The notes under the pieces are model-generated. The model was not told the origin of the DNA. It searched no databases and saw only the letters and a list, made by a program, of their open reading frames with translations. Below are positions 6,533 through 15,302 of a DNA stretch of 30,678 nt, in pieces. Source of the stretch: JBOHUC01 sp050733935 (GTDB taxonomy: Bacteria; Eisenbacteria; RBG-16-71-46; DASYSL01); assembly GCA_050733935.1 (NCBI GenBank), contig JBOHUC010000147.1, positions 1 to 30,678 of the forward strand, given 5' to 3'. The first letter of the stretch is position 1; every line of letters starts with the position of its first letter. The position numbers and the translations under genes are program-made.

Positions 6533-7316
6533 CGATTCGAAGCACCTGGAACACGCCGGGAGCCTCGAGGCGCAGCAGATAGGCGCCCGCGGGCGCGTCC
6601 CGACCGTCGGACGCGCGTCCGTTCCACGACAGAACGAGCGGCCCGGCTTCCGAGCGACGGCCGCGACCGAGGTCCGCCACCTCCCGACCGGACACGTCGA
6701 AGATCCGCAAATCGAGCGCGCCCTCGCGCGCGAGCTCGAGCTCGATGCGCGCGCTCCCTGCGAACGGATTCGGAACGACGCGGCGGATCCCCGGACTCTC
6801 GCCCGGAGTTCCGACAATCGGGCCGAGCGGTTTTGCGTGGAGGCGCAGCACGGTGTCGTAGCACGCGAAAGCGTGCACTGCGGCGGAGGCGTCGATCGCG
6901 GGGAACACGTTGGTCGTCAACTGGCGGCCGCTCTCGAAGTGTTGAGGATCGTTCTCGCCGATCTTGAGATCGAGCACGAGCCGTTGCTCGAGCGCGAACT
7001 CCCCTCCCACCGCGTACGACCCGGACCCCACGATGCGAAGCGCCGGGCTCGTGTCCGAGAGGATCCAATCCACGTCCTCGATGTCGAATCGCCGGAAGAG
7101 AGGATCGGGTTCACGCTCGATGAGCGTGAACGAGCCGGTGATGGGACCGCGCATGAACACGGGACACGCGCACGGGTCCTGGCATCCGATCTCGAGCTCG
7201 GTGCCCTGGGTCAGGAGATAACGGGTCGGGGTGCCGACGGGCGGCTGCGCGAGGGCGGCGGTGCCCGGCGCGATCAGCGCGGTGCTGACGAGGAGAAAAG
7301 CGAAGGGGAAGCGCAT
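6519..7316 (-). CDS. Secreted protein with C-terminal FlgD-like sorting/anchoring module
   Basis: A 265-residue exported protein. Residues 1-23 are a Sec signal peptide. The mature N-terminal part starts with YLLTQGTELEIGCQDPCACP, a Cys cluster seen in a secreted family of Planctomycetes and Eisenbacteria-like genomes, and holds a beta-rich domain of unknown function. From about residue 178 comes a FlgD Ig-like C-terminal module: VVPNPFAGSARIELEL, DLRIFDVSGREVADL, LSWNGRASDGRDAPAGAY, ending RIVKVR. Modules of this form resemble type IX secretion C-terminal domains. It is last in the seven-gene minus-strand run, 78 bases after the aminotransferase gene, and may have its own promoter there. Function is unknown. 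Confidence 0.8.
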   Translation of the reverse strand: MRFPFAFLLVSTALIAPGTAALAQPPVGTPTRYLLTQGTELEIGCQDPCACPVFMRGPITGSFTLIEREPDPLFRRFDIEDVDWILSDTSPALRIVGSGSYAVGGEFALEQRLVLDLKIGENDPQHFESGRQLTTNVFPAIDASAAVHAFACYDTVLRLHAKPLGPIVGTPGESPGIRRVVPNPFAGSARIELELAREGALDLRIFDVSGREVADLGRGRRSEAGPLVLSWNGRASDGRDAPAGAYLLRLEAPGVFQVLRIVKVR

Positions 7317-7394
7317 GGAGGGCCTCCAACGGCAATCGGCCGGACCGTGGGCCAGGCCGGACGGGACCTCCCCGAGAATCCTCGGCGCTTCGAT

Positions 7395-8621
7395 TCAACT
7401 CCTCGTGGCCGGACCCGTCAAGCGCGCGGGAACGCGCGCGGGAACACGGGCGAGGATTGCCTGCGCGAGCCTCTCGTAGTCGCCGCGCTCGTTGTAGATC
7501 TGGGCGCACACTCGCGTCCAGAGCCCGCCGCGCCACGGGTGCACCGGCACCTCGATCCCCTCCTCGAACAGGAGAGCGTCGCGCAGGCGCCCGGCCTCCT
7601 CCTTCAACGTTCCGAGCGCCGGCGGAAGAGGCACGGTCGCCATGGTGCCGATCATCGCCTCGGTCGCCTCGAGTTTCGTTCCCCAGCTCCGGGTCAGGAG
7701 CTGTGCCGCCTCCCAGGCGAGGTCGTGGTTCCACTTCCGGATCGCGTCCACACCCAGATCGCGCATCATTGCGATCGCCTCGGGTGCGGCGAGCGCGGCG
7801 GACGGATCGTGCGTGCCCACCCAGTCGAACTCGGTCGTGAAACCCTGATCGAGCCCCCACGAGATGACGGTCGGGTGGAGGTCCTTCTGGCGCGCCGGAG
7901 CGGCCCACAGGATGCCGCAGCTTCGCGGGGACCAGCCCCACTTGTGCAGGTTCCCCGTGTACCAGTCGACGCCGAGTGCTTCGATCTCGAACGCAATGGC
8001 CCCCGGGCCGTGCGCACCGTCGACGAGAACCGGAACGCCCTTCTCATGGCACGCGCGCGCGATCTCGGCGACCGGCATGAGGAGGGCGCTCTCGGAGGTG
8101 ATGTGATCGATCACTGCCAGGCGCGTGCGGGGCGTGATCGCGCCCGCAATGGCGTGCACCCACTCCTTGGGATCGCGCACGGGGAACGGCAGATCGAGCG
8201 TCCGGACCGTCGCGCCGCTCACGCGCGCGACGTAGTCCACCGAATAAGCGACGCCGCCGTAGGCGACGTCGGGAATCAGGATTTCATCCCCGGGTGCGAA
8301 TCGCATCGAGCGGAGGACCGCGTTCACGCCGGTGCTCGCGTTCTCGACGAACACGAGGTCGTCGCCGCGGGCTCCGAGGAACGCTCCCACGGCATCGGCT
8401 GCCTCGCGGATGCGCGGCTTCGTGCGGTCGGGCGCGCCATGGCTGATGGCCGCAAGCTCGCGGAGCAGGAAGAGCGATGGCTGGCGCTCGATCTGGTCGC
8501 GAATCTCCTGCTGCTTCGCGAGGACGCGGCGCGGCGGCGCGCCGACCGTGCCGTGGTTGAGATAGAGAACGTTCGGGTCGAGCCCCCACAGGGGCAGGGC
8601 GGCATGTCCGAATCGGGTCAT
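7395..8621 (-). CDS. Class V aminotransferase (isopenicillin-N-epimerase-like, PLP-dependent)
   Basis: A 408-residue PLP enzyme of fold type I. Visible signatures: LYLNHGTVGAPPRRVL (residues 19-34), FVENASTGVNAVLRS (91-105, PLP phosphate), the PLP-ring Asp201 in VDGAHGPG and the Schiff-base Lys227 in YTGNLHKWGW. This layout matches the CefD-like/kynureninase-related group, whose members catalyse epimerisation, desulfuration or transamination. The actual substrate cannot be read from sequence. ATG 8621 begins the conserved domain; the frame upstream belongs to the end of the subtilisin gene, 28 bases away on the same strand, so they are probably co-transcribed. Confidence 0.88.
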   Translation of the reverse strand: MTRFGHAALPLWGLDPNVLYLNHGTVGAPPRRVLAKQQEIRDQIERQPSLFLLRELAAISHGAPDRTKPRIREAADAVGAFLGARGDDLVFVENASTGVNAVLRSMRFAPGDEILIPDVAYGGVAYSVDYVARVSGATVRTLDLPFPVRDPKEWVHAIAGAITPRTRLAVIDHITSESALLMPVAEIARACHEKGVPVLVDGAHGPGAIAFEIEALGVDWYTGNLHKWGWSPRSCGILWAAPARQKDLHPTVISWGLDQGFTTEFDWVGTHDPSAALAAPEAIAMMRDLGVDAIRKWNHDLAWEAAQLLTRSWGTKLEATEAMIGTMATVPLPPALGTLKEEAGRLRDALLFEEGIEVPVHPWRGGLWTRVCAQIYNERGDYERLAQAILARVPARVPARLTGPATRS

Positions 8622-8649
8622 CGCGTCGTGTCTCCGATCGACAGGCGCT

Positions 8650-10383
8650 TCAGCGTACGATCGCGAGCCGCCGGCTCGCGTGGAGCGGTGATCCACCGCC
8701 CGCGGGTTGGAATTCGAGTCGCGCGTAGTACGCGCCGGGGGCGAGCGTTGCGCCGTCGAAAGAGACCGTGCCTTCACCGGCGGGAGCGCTCGTTTCGACG
8801 AAGGAGCGCACGCGCCGGCCCGCCACGTCATGAAGCGTGAGCGCGATCCGTCCGGCCGCGGGAAGCACGTACCGCAGGCGCGCGGAAGCGCTCACCGGAT
8901 TCGGCGAAACGTCGGGCGGCCGGAGGGCGCCGACGCCTGCGAGCGGCGACGGCTCGACTGCGATGAGGGACACGGACGCGAGAAAGCGGTCGAGGTTGAG
9001 CCGGCCGTGGCCGTAGTACGAATCGAAGCCGAAGGTGTCCTCGATCGGGAGCCCCACCTGATCGTCGCAGCTCGCGAGCAGGAGCGCCCGGAGCTCGCTG
9101 TTCGTGAGCGTCGGCGCGAGCGCCCATCCGAGAGAGAGTGCTCCGGTCACCTGCGGCGTCGCCTGGGAGGTCCCGCAGAAGTAGCCGTACGTGTTGTTCC
9201 ACAGCGTGCTGTAGATGAGCTCACCGGGAGCGCACAGCTCGATGTGCGCGCCGTAGCTGCTCCCTCCGCCCCAGCAGAAAGGCACCGCCCGGTCGTCCGA
9301 CGCGTTCGTCGCGCCGACCGCGATCGGGTTCACGAACGCGGCCGGGTAGTAAGGCGTGGCCGAGTTTCCGTTCATCATGGCCACGCAGACGATCGCACCC
9401 AGGCTGTGCGCGTAGTCCACCGCGCTCTCCATGGACGCGGAGTAGCCGGTGCCGCCCTCGCTCATGTTGAGGACGCGCGCGCCGTTGTCGACCGCGTAGA
9501 CGATCGAGGCCGTCCACCAGGAGTAGAGCCCGGAGTTCGAGGAGTTGAGATTCTTGGCCGCCATCAACCGGCAGCTCCAGTCCGTGCCCGCGACACCGAT
9601 CCCGTTGTTCGACTCGGCGCCCGCGATCCCGGCCACGTTCGTGCCGTGACCGTGGTCGTCCATCGGGTCGTTGTCGTTGCTCACGAAGTCCCAGCCGCGG
9701 ACGTCGTCGATGTATCCGTTCACGTCGTCGTCGACGCCGTTTGCGGGAATCTCGAACACGTTCGTCCAGATGCGGGAGTCGAGATCGGGGTGATCCCAGT
9801 CGATCCCGGAGTCGAGGATGGCGACGGTCACGGTGGCGCTTCCGGTCGTCCGCGCCCATCCCTCGGTCGCGTGGTTGTCCGCTCCGGGGCTCGTGAGATT
9901 GCGGAAGAACCATTGCGTGCCGAAGCTCGGGTCGTTCGGGACGACGGGCGCGCCGCCCGCGCTTCCCGAGCCGTGACCGATGTAGTCGGGCTCGACGATA
10001 TCGAGCTCGGGCCGCTCCGCGAGCGCCTTCCTGGCCGCATCGAAATCGGCGCCGGGGGCGAGCCGTGCGATGCACCAGCGATCGAGTCCGGCCGCGGAGG
10101 CGCGGGCGCGGTTCCGGGCGGGACCGGACGGCAGGAGCCGCTCGAGCGACTGGACGCCGAGCGAAGGGAGTGCCACATCGAGAGCGGGCACACCGATAGC
10201 GGGCGCCGACTCCTCGTGCGCGGGCAGGACGGCGCGCGAGAGCGTCTCGGGACGAAGGCGCACGAGCAGGTGATCGGTCGCGTGCGGCGGCTCGTCGCCT
10301 GCAGCGGGGAGCGCCGTCGCGAGACTCAGCGTGGCTGTCCCGGCGAGCCGGAGCAGTTTCAGGACGAGCGGTAGGCGGGTCAT
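8650..10383 (-). CDS. Secreted subtilisin-family (S8) serine protease with FlgD-like C-terminal module
   Basis: A 577-residue exported endopeptidase. Residues 1-29 are a signal peptide; 30-140 look like an inhibitor-type propeptide ending VEPDYIGHG. The catalytic triad is complete: Asp191 (VAILDSGIDWDHPDL), His244 (DDHGHGTNVAGIAG) and Ser406 (FCGTSQATPQVTGA), with oxyanion Asn340 in NGNS. An acidic loop NGVDDDVNGYIDD (215-227) could bind calcium. From about residue 490 a C-terminal module of the PNPV...YVLPAAGRIALTLHDVAGRRV...GAYYARLEF type likely serves secretion or surface attachment. It follows the M20 peptidase gene by 51 bases. Extracellular protein digestion is the likely role. Confidence 0.94.
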   Translation of the reverse strand: MTRLPLVLKLLRLAGTATLSLATALPAAGDEPPHATDHLLVRLRPETLSRAVLPAHEESAPAIGVPALDVALPSLGVQSLERLLPSGPARNRARASAAGLDRWCIARLAPGADFDAARKALAERPELDIVEPDYIGHGSGSAGGAPVVPNDPSFGTQWFFRNLTSPGADNHATEGWARTTGSATVTVAILDSGIDWDHPDLDSRIWTNVFEIPANGVDDDVNGYIDDVRGWDFVSNDNDPMDDHGHGTNVAGIAGAESNNGIGVAGTDWSCRLMAAKNLNSSNSGLYSWWTASIVYAVDNGARVLNMSEGGTGYSASMESAVDYAHSLGAIVCVAMMNGNSATPYYPAAFVNPIAVGATNASDDRAVPFCWGGGSSYGAHIELCAPGELIYSTLWNNTYGYFCGTSQATPQVTGALSLGWALAPTLTNSELRALLLASCDDQVGLPIEDTFGFDSYYGHGRLNLDRFLASVSLIAVEPSPLAGVGALRPPDVSPNPVSASARLRYVLPAAGRIALTLHDVAGRRVRSFVETSAPAGEGTVSFDGATLAPGAYYARLEFQPAGGGSPLHASRRLAIVR

Positions 10384-10434
10384 GGGAACCCCCGGGCGAC
10401 GGTGTGCAAGGGAACGGCCCCGGCCGCCGACAGT

Positions 10435-11826
10435 TTAGTTTGCGTACGAGGGGTGGCGCCAGCGCAACGGAAGCCGCCACAGGAAGAGCGCCATCCGTTT
10501 CGCCTGGCTTCCGATCGTGCGCAGGTCCGCGGTTTCCTGGACCGTGTGGCCTCCCGTTCCCCGGAGGCCGATACCGTCGATCGCGCCGTCGACCCGACCG
10601 GCCGTGAACGACACGTCGGCCGCGCCGGCCCGCGAGGGGTCCACGCCCTCGACGGGACCGAGTTCGAGGTCAAGACTCGCGTCAACGTAGTGCCGCAAGA
10701 GCTCGCGGTTGCCCTCGGTCGGAGCCAGCGGTGGATAGCCGTCGTCGAACGCGATCGAAGCTTCGGTTCCGGGACGTGAGCGCGCGACGATCGCGCGCAT
10801 GCGCGACTTCGCCCGCTCGAACTGCTCGACGCTGAGTGCGCGCACGTCCCCTGCGACGACCGTGCTCTCGGCGACCACGTTCGACTTGCCGAACGCGGTT
10901 CCGCGCGCTTGCTCGCGATCGAACGAGATCGTCGTGCCGCCGAGAATCAGGCCGGGGTTGAACGTGAGGTACTCCTCGCCTGCCAGTGAATCGCGGAACG
11001 TGGCGAGGATGCGTGCGGCCTCGAAGACCGCGCCGTCCCCGACCTCGGGCTTGAAGATCTGCGAGGAGTGCGACGGGCGGCCTTTCACACGTAGGACCCA
11101 GCTCGTCGCGCCGCGGCGGGCAATCACCGCCGTGCGGGGATCGCCGGCGCCATCCTCGAAACCGATCGCGACGTCTGCCGAGTCCGCGGCCGCGATGAGT
11201 GCGCGCCGTGCGACGGCGAGCGGCGCGCCGGCCTTCTCTTCGTCGCCACCCAGGTAGACGGTCACCGACATCCGCGCGAGCCGGCCCTCATCCGCGAGCG
11301 CCCGCAGGGCGAGGAGCATCACGACGATGCCGCCTTTCATGTCGATCACGCCGGGACCGCGAGCCGCCGTGTCACCGATCGCCTCGAACTTCTGAAACGG
11401 ACTGTCCGGCTCGAACACGGTGTCGAGGTGGCCGATGAGCAGGAGCTTGGGTCCGAGGGTAGTCGCGGCCGGGGACGGGCGGTGACGGGCGATCAGGTGC
11501 CCGGCGCGTTTGAACGACTCGCCCGGGATCCATTCGGTCGTGAAGCCGAGCGCCTGGAACTCGCGCTCGAACATGCGGCCGACCTCGCGGACACCCGCGA
11601 AGTTCATCGTGCCGCTGTTCACGTTGACCGTGCGCTCGAGGAGCGCGCGCGCTTCGGGTTGGTGCCTGTCGACCGCGGAGACCAGAGGCAGTTCGCCAGA
11701 CTCGAGCAAGGAGTATCTCGGCTTCACACCTGAATCGGCGGTCGGAGTCGCGGCACAAGGAGCAGGCAAGCGGGCAGTCGACAGGACGAAAGCAAGTGCT
11801 GCGAAAAGGACTCCTGCGCGCTTCAT
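10435..11826 (-). CDS. Secreted M20 family metallopeptidase (carboxypeptidase G2/ArgE-like)
   Basis: A 463-residue di-zinc exopeptidase or amidohydrolase with a signal peptide (residues 1-26, MKRAGVLFAALAFVLSTA). Active-site elements: His133 and Asp135 in LLIGHLDTVFEP, Asp162 in GPGVIDMKGG, the Glu pair 196/197 in GGDEEKAG, the acidic FEDG at 223-226 and His427 in GTGGHTVQETADL. The dimerisation domain lies between about 236 and 350 (RRGATSWVLRVKGRPSHSS). Members release C-terminal residues from peptides or folate-like compounds. The start overlaps the NUDIX stop by four bases (ATGA). Its neighbours, prolyl oligopeptidase and subtilisin, suggest peptide catabolism. Confidence 0.93.
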   Translation of the reverse strand: MKRAGVLFAALAFVLSTARLPAPCAATPTADSGVKPRYSLLESGELPLVSAVDRHQPEARALLERTVNVNSGTMNFAGVREVGRMFEREFQALGFTTEWIPGESFKRAGHLIARHRPSPAATTLGPKLLLIGHLDTVFEPDSPFQKFEAIGDTAARGPGVIDMKGGIVVMLLALRALADEGRLARMSVTVYLGGDEEKAGAPLAVARRALIAAADSADVAIGFEDGAGDPRTAVIARRGATSWVLRVKGRPSHSSQIFKPEVGDGAVFEAARILATFRDSLAGEEYLTFNPGLILGGTTISFDREQARGTAFGKSNVVAESTVVAGDVRALSVEQFERAKSRMRAIVARSRPGTEASIAFDDGYPPLAPTEGNRELLRHYVDASLDLELGPVEGVDPSRAGAADVSFTAGRVDGAIDGIGLRGTGGHTVQETADLRTIGSQAKRMALFLWRLPLRWRHPSYAN

Positions 11827-12251
11827 CCGCGCCTCCGCCAGAACTCCGTGAGCGCGTGATCGAATCCGGGCGCCAGCGGACGAAGCGTCCGCCACGATTC
11901 CCGATCGACCCAAGCGTGCTCCGAGTGTTCCTCGCTCAGCGAGATGTCTCCGTCCACGTAGCGGCACAGATATCCGACGAGGAACGCCCAGTGCGTCCGC
12001 GCGGTCCCCGCCGGAGTGCGCGACCACGAAACGACGGGGCCCTCGAGCTCGTAGCGGAGCCCGGGGCCCAGTTCCTCTGCGACCTCGCGCGCGAGCACGT
12101 CCGCCGCCGATCGCTCTTCCTCTCCCGCTCCGATGCGTCCGCCCGGAAGCTCCCAGAGCGCCTGGCCGTCGCGCTCGCGCACCATGAGCAGTTTCCCGTC
12201 CCGGACGAGGAACGCCTTCAGTGCGACCTCGAACAGAGGGTGAGCGCCCAT
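11823..12251 (-). CDS. NUDIX hydrolase
   Basis: A 142-residue cytoplasmic hydrolase of nucleoside diphosphates linked to another group. The core is LWELPGGRIGAGEEERSAA then DVLAREVAEELG (about residues 33-62). The REVAEELG end of the NUDIX box, with the Mg-binding Glu residues, is intact, but the distance from the G-x5-E start is about three residues longer than the canonical box. The specificity (ADP-ribose, NADH, (d)NTP) cannot be told. It lies 23 bases after the secreted DinB gene and is coupled to the M20 gene. Confidence 0.88.
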   Translation of the reverse strand: MGAHPLFEVALKAFLVRDGKLLMVRERDGQALWELPGGRIGAGEEERSAADVLAREVAEELGPGLRYELEGPVVSWSRTPAGTARTHWAFLVGYLCRYVDGDISLSEEHSEHAWVDRESWRTLRPLAPGFDHALTEFWRRRG

Positions 12252-12274
12252 CCCGGCGTGGATCCGCGCGGCCT

Positions 12275-12937
12275 CTACTTCTTCCCCGCCGCCGCCTTCG
12301 CCTGCTGCTCCTTGATCGCGGCTTCCTGGCGCGCCGTCCAGGGCGGCGTCACGCCGTTCGAGCGCGCGTACGCGATCGACTGCCCGAGGTGCTCGTGCGC
12401 GTGCGAGAGGATCAGCATGTATCCCCCGCGCCCGGTCATGGTCATGCCGAAGAACGTCGCCGTCTTCTCCATGTCGGCGTCGCTCATGCCTTCGAGCCCC
12501 TTCTTCGCGTGGACGAAGGACGCGCGCAATTCCTTCGAGATGTCTTCCTTCGTGGTCTTCGACTTCTCGAACGTGGGGAAATTGAATCCCTCGGGCGCCT
12601 TGACACCGAAGAACGTCGGGATCCCGTAGTTCGCAGCCGCCACGTGCATGAAGACCTCACCGACCGAGCGAACGCCCGGCGCGGGGGTCCACGAGTACTT
12701 CTCCGCAGGCATGGCCGCGGCCAGGTCGTTCAACTTTTCCTCGGCATCCGAGATCCACAGGAGCATCTCGGCCTTCACGCCGGTCTTCGCACCCGGTCCG
12801 GTGTGCGATTCGGCCGCAGCCTTGCGCACCGGAGCCACGAGCAGGAGAAGGGCGCTCGCGGCCGCGGCGCACCACGCGGCGGCAGAGAGGAACGGAGTTG
12901 CGCGACGACTCGAGTGCTTCGGACGGTCCGTGTTCAT
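12275..12937 (-). CDS. Exported DinB-fold protein
   Basis: A 220-residue protein with an N-terminal hydrophobic signal segment (residues 15-42, ending AAAES), so probably periplasmic, unlike most DinB proteins. The bundle is seen in AEEKLNDLAAAMPAEKYSWTPAPGVRSVGEVFMHVAAANYGIPTFFG and in the C-terminal YMLILSHAHEHLGQSIAYARSNG. Candidate metal ligands are the His of FMHVA and the HxxxH of SHAHEHLG. Ends in a Lys-rich tail. ATG 12937 has GAAGGAGG 5 bases upstream. It sits 16 bases after the prolyl oligopeptidase gene and is probably in its operon. Enzymatic role unknown. Confidence 0.85.
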   Translation of the reverse strand: MNTDRPKHSSRRATPFLSAAAWCAAAASALLLLVAPVRKAAAESHTGPGAKTGVKAEMLLWISDAEEKLNDLAAAMPAEKYSWTPAPGVRSVGEVFMHVAAANYGIPTFFGVKAPEGFNFPTFEKSKTTKEDISKELRASFVHAKKGLEGMSDADMEKTATFFGMTMTGRGGYMLILSHAHEHLGQSIAYARSNGVTPPWTARQEAAIKEQQAKAAAGKK

Positions 12938-12953
12938 GAAGTCCTCCTTCGTG

Positions 12954-15179
12954 TCAGGGAAGCGGCGCGGTCGCCGGGCGATACGGCACGCCCAGGGCTC
13001 GGAAAAGGAAGGCATACACGTCGGTCGTGAGCTCGTTCTTCGCGGCGAGCGGCGTCCCGCCGCCGTGTCCGGTCGTCGCACTCGTGCGAAGCAGGATCGG
13101 CTCGCCGGAGCTCGTGGCCGCCTGGAGAGCGGCGGTCATCTTACGGGAATGCATCGGGTCCACGCGCGGGTCTTTTGCACCGGTCGTGAACAGAACGGCG
13201 GGATACGCGGTTCCCGGCCGCACGCGATGGTACGGCGAGTACGCATAGAGCGCCTTGAACTGCTCCGGATCCTTGACCGTGCCGAACTCGGTCGTGTTGA
13301 ACAGGCCGTTCGGCGAGAGCTCGACGCGCAGCATGTCGTAGAGCCCGACCTGACTCACGACCGCGCGGAACATCTCGGGGTGCTGCGTAAGCATTGCCCC
13401 CATGAGGAGCCCGCCGTTCGAACCTCCCTGGATCGCAAACCGCTCGCGGCTCGCGTACTTCTTGTCGAGCAGGTACTCGGCGCAGGCCGCGAAATCGTCG
13501 AACACGTTCTGCTTCTTCGTGAGGTTGCCAGCCCGGTGCCACGCCTCGCCGAACTCCCCGCCTCCGCGGATGTTCGCGATCGCATAGACGCCCCCCTGCT
13601 CGATCCACAGCCGGCGCGCAGGTGAGAACGAAGGCTTCATGCTGATCCCGTAGCCGCCGTAACCGTAGAGCAGGGCCGGCGCCGATCCGTCGAGCGGGGT
13701 GCCGCGCTTGAACAGGATCGTGAGCGGCACTCTCGTTCCGTCCTTCGAGGTCGCGAACTCGCGCCGCACTTCCGTGTCCTCGAAATCGGCCGGCGAGCGC
13801 AGGAGGAGCGCGGTCCGTTCGAGCCGGGCCGCCACGGGATCGAAGCGCAACCAGCGATCGGGCTCGGTGAAACTCTCGGTGTAGAGCAGGATCTCGTCGC
13901 CCGAAGCCGGGACCATCTCGTTCACCGTCGCCACCGCCGGGAGCGGAAGCTTTCCGATGAGCTCGCCGCCGGTCGTGAAGATGCGCACCTCGTTCGGGCC
14001 GCCCACGATGTCGGCGACATAGAGACGCTTGTCGGTCGCGACGAGCCCGTCGATCGCGGTCGGCCCCTCGGCCACGACCTGGGTCGCGCGCGCGAGCGCA
14101 GCTTCGGGGCCTGATGCCGCGAGCGCGTCCGCGAACGAAAGGCGAAGGATGCGGCCGTTCGGCGCGCCTTTCCGCGAGAGCAAATAGAGGGCATCCGTTG
14201 CGAACGTCGCGCGCACGACCTCGTCCTCGAAACGCGTGATCTTCCTGAACACGCCGTCCGGTCCGGCGAGGCGGTACTCGTGCTCTCCACCGTCTCCGTT
14301 CAGGATGTTCGCAAGGACGTAGCGGCCGTCCTTCGAGCTTTCGAGGAAGATCTCGGCAATCTTCGGCAGCCCGTCCGTGAGGACCGGGGTATCCGCGCTC
14401 GCGGGCGTCCCCAGCCGATGGAACCAGAGCTGCTCGTAGAACATGAGATCCTCGTCCGGCCGCTCCCCCTTCTGGGGATAGCGCGTGCGCCAGAAGCCGG
14501 TTCCGTCCGCGGTCCAGGCGACGCTGCCGCCGGCCGTCCCGCCGTTCACGCCCGGAAGGAGGTCCGGAAGCTTCTTCCCGGTTGCGACGTCCCACACGGA
14601 CACCGTGCCGTCCTCCGTCCCGTGCTTCGACAGCGACACGGCGACCTTCGAGCCGTCGTGCGAGGGCACGTAGAAATCGATGCTCGTAGTGCCGCTCAGA
14701 TCGAGCACGTTCGGATCGACGAGCACGCGCTCGCCACCTGTGTCGTCCACCGAATCGAGAAGCACGAGCAACGACTGCTGTTTGGGCGGCTGTTCCTTGA
14801 GCGCGAAGTACGCTCCCGAACGGTGCTTGAGCGAGTAATAGAGCGGTGCGACGCTCTGCGTGAGCCGGGTCACGCGATCGAGAATCGCGTTCCGCTCGGG
14901 AATCGCGTCGAGCCACGCGCGCGCGACCGCATTCTGACCGTCGCTCCACTGCCGGACCGGGTCCACCGTCCCGTCCTCGAGCCAGCGGTACTCGTCCTCG
15001 ACGGTCACGCCGTGGTAAGTGTTCGTTTCGACCTTCTTCGGGGTCTCGGGCACGGAAGCCGGAGAAGCCGGGGCGGAAGGCGCGGCGGCGTAGGCGAGAG
15101 CGGGCAGGGCAAGGGTCAATGCCGCCAGGAAACCGAGAGACCTCGTCAGCACGTTCGGGCGCGGGGGACGGGGGCGCAT
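12954..15179 (-). CDS. Prolyl oligopeptidase (S9A), exported
   Basis: A 741-residue serine peptidase that cleaves after proline in short peptides. A signal peptide (residues 1-31) implies a periplasmic enzyme. The N-terminal part of the catalytic domain begins YHGVTVEDEYRWLEDG; a seven-bladed propeller fills about residues 110-480; the alpha/beta-hydrolase domain holds YGYGGYGISMKPSF, Ser587 in QGGSNGGLLMGA, Asp670 in KDPRVDP and His705 in TTGHGGGT. All family landmarks are present and length is typical. ATG 15179 is the start of the signal peptide; another in-frame ATG 42 bases upstream exists. It heads the seven-gene peptide-degradation run; the gap at 15180-15302 is shared with a divergent DinB gene. 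Confidence 0.96.
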   Translation of the reverse strand: MRPRPPRPNVLTRSLGFLAALTLALPALAYAAAPSAPASPASVPETPKKVETNTYHGVTVEDEYRWLEDGTVDPVRQWSDGQNAVARAWLDAIPERNAILDRVTRLTQSVAPLYYSLKHRSGAYFALKEQPPKQQSLLVLLDSVDDTGGERVLVDPNVLDLSGTTSIDFYVPSHDGSKVAVSLSKHGTEDGTVSVWDVATGKKLPDLLPGVNGGTAGGSVAWTADGTGFWRTRYPQKGERPDEDLMFYEQLWFHRLGTPASADTPVLTDGLPKIAEIFLESSKDGRYVLANILNGDGGEHEYRLAGPDGVFRKITRFEDEVVRATFATDALYLLSRKGAPNGRILRLSFADALAASGPEAALARATQVVAEGPTAIDGLVATDKRLYVADIVGGPNEVRIFTTGGELIGKLPLPAVATVNEMVPASGDEILLYTESFTEPDRWLRFDPVAARLERTALLLRSPADFEDTEVRREFATSKDGTRVPLTILFKRGTPLDGSAPALLYGYGGYGISMKPSFSPARRLWIEQGGVYAIANIRGGGEFGEAWHRAGNLTKKQNVFDDFAACAEYLLDKKYASRERFAIQGGSNGGLLMGAMLTQHPEMFRAVVSQVGLYDMLRVELSPNGLFNTTEFGTVKDPEQFKALYAYSPYHRVRPGTAYPAVLFTTGAKDPRVDPMHSRKMTAALQAATSSGEPILLRTSATTGHGGGTPLAAKNELTTDVYAFLFRALGVPYRPATAPLP

Positions 15180-15302
15180 GGCGAAACCTCGGAATGGAGA
15201 GGGCGGGATGCGGGCCATCGAACAGTGGGACAGCCGGAGCCTACTCCGAATCGACGCCGGAACCAAGGGGGCGGCGCGCCGTTCGCTTCCGGGAGGCGGG
15301 AC

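Noticed and set aside
6837..8840. 667-residue plus-strand open frame
   Set aside because: It is antisense to the aminotransferase and FlgD-tailed genes, which have clear motifs; its translation is Arg/Glu/Ala low complexity.
8707..10374. 555-residue plus-strand open frame
   Set aside because: Antisense to the subtilisin gene, whose catalytic triad is intact; no domain is visible in it.
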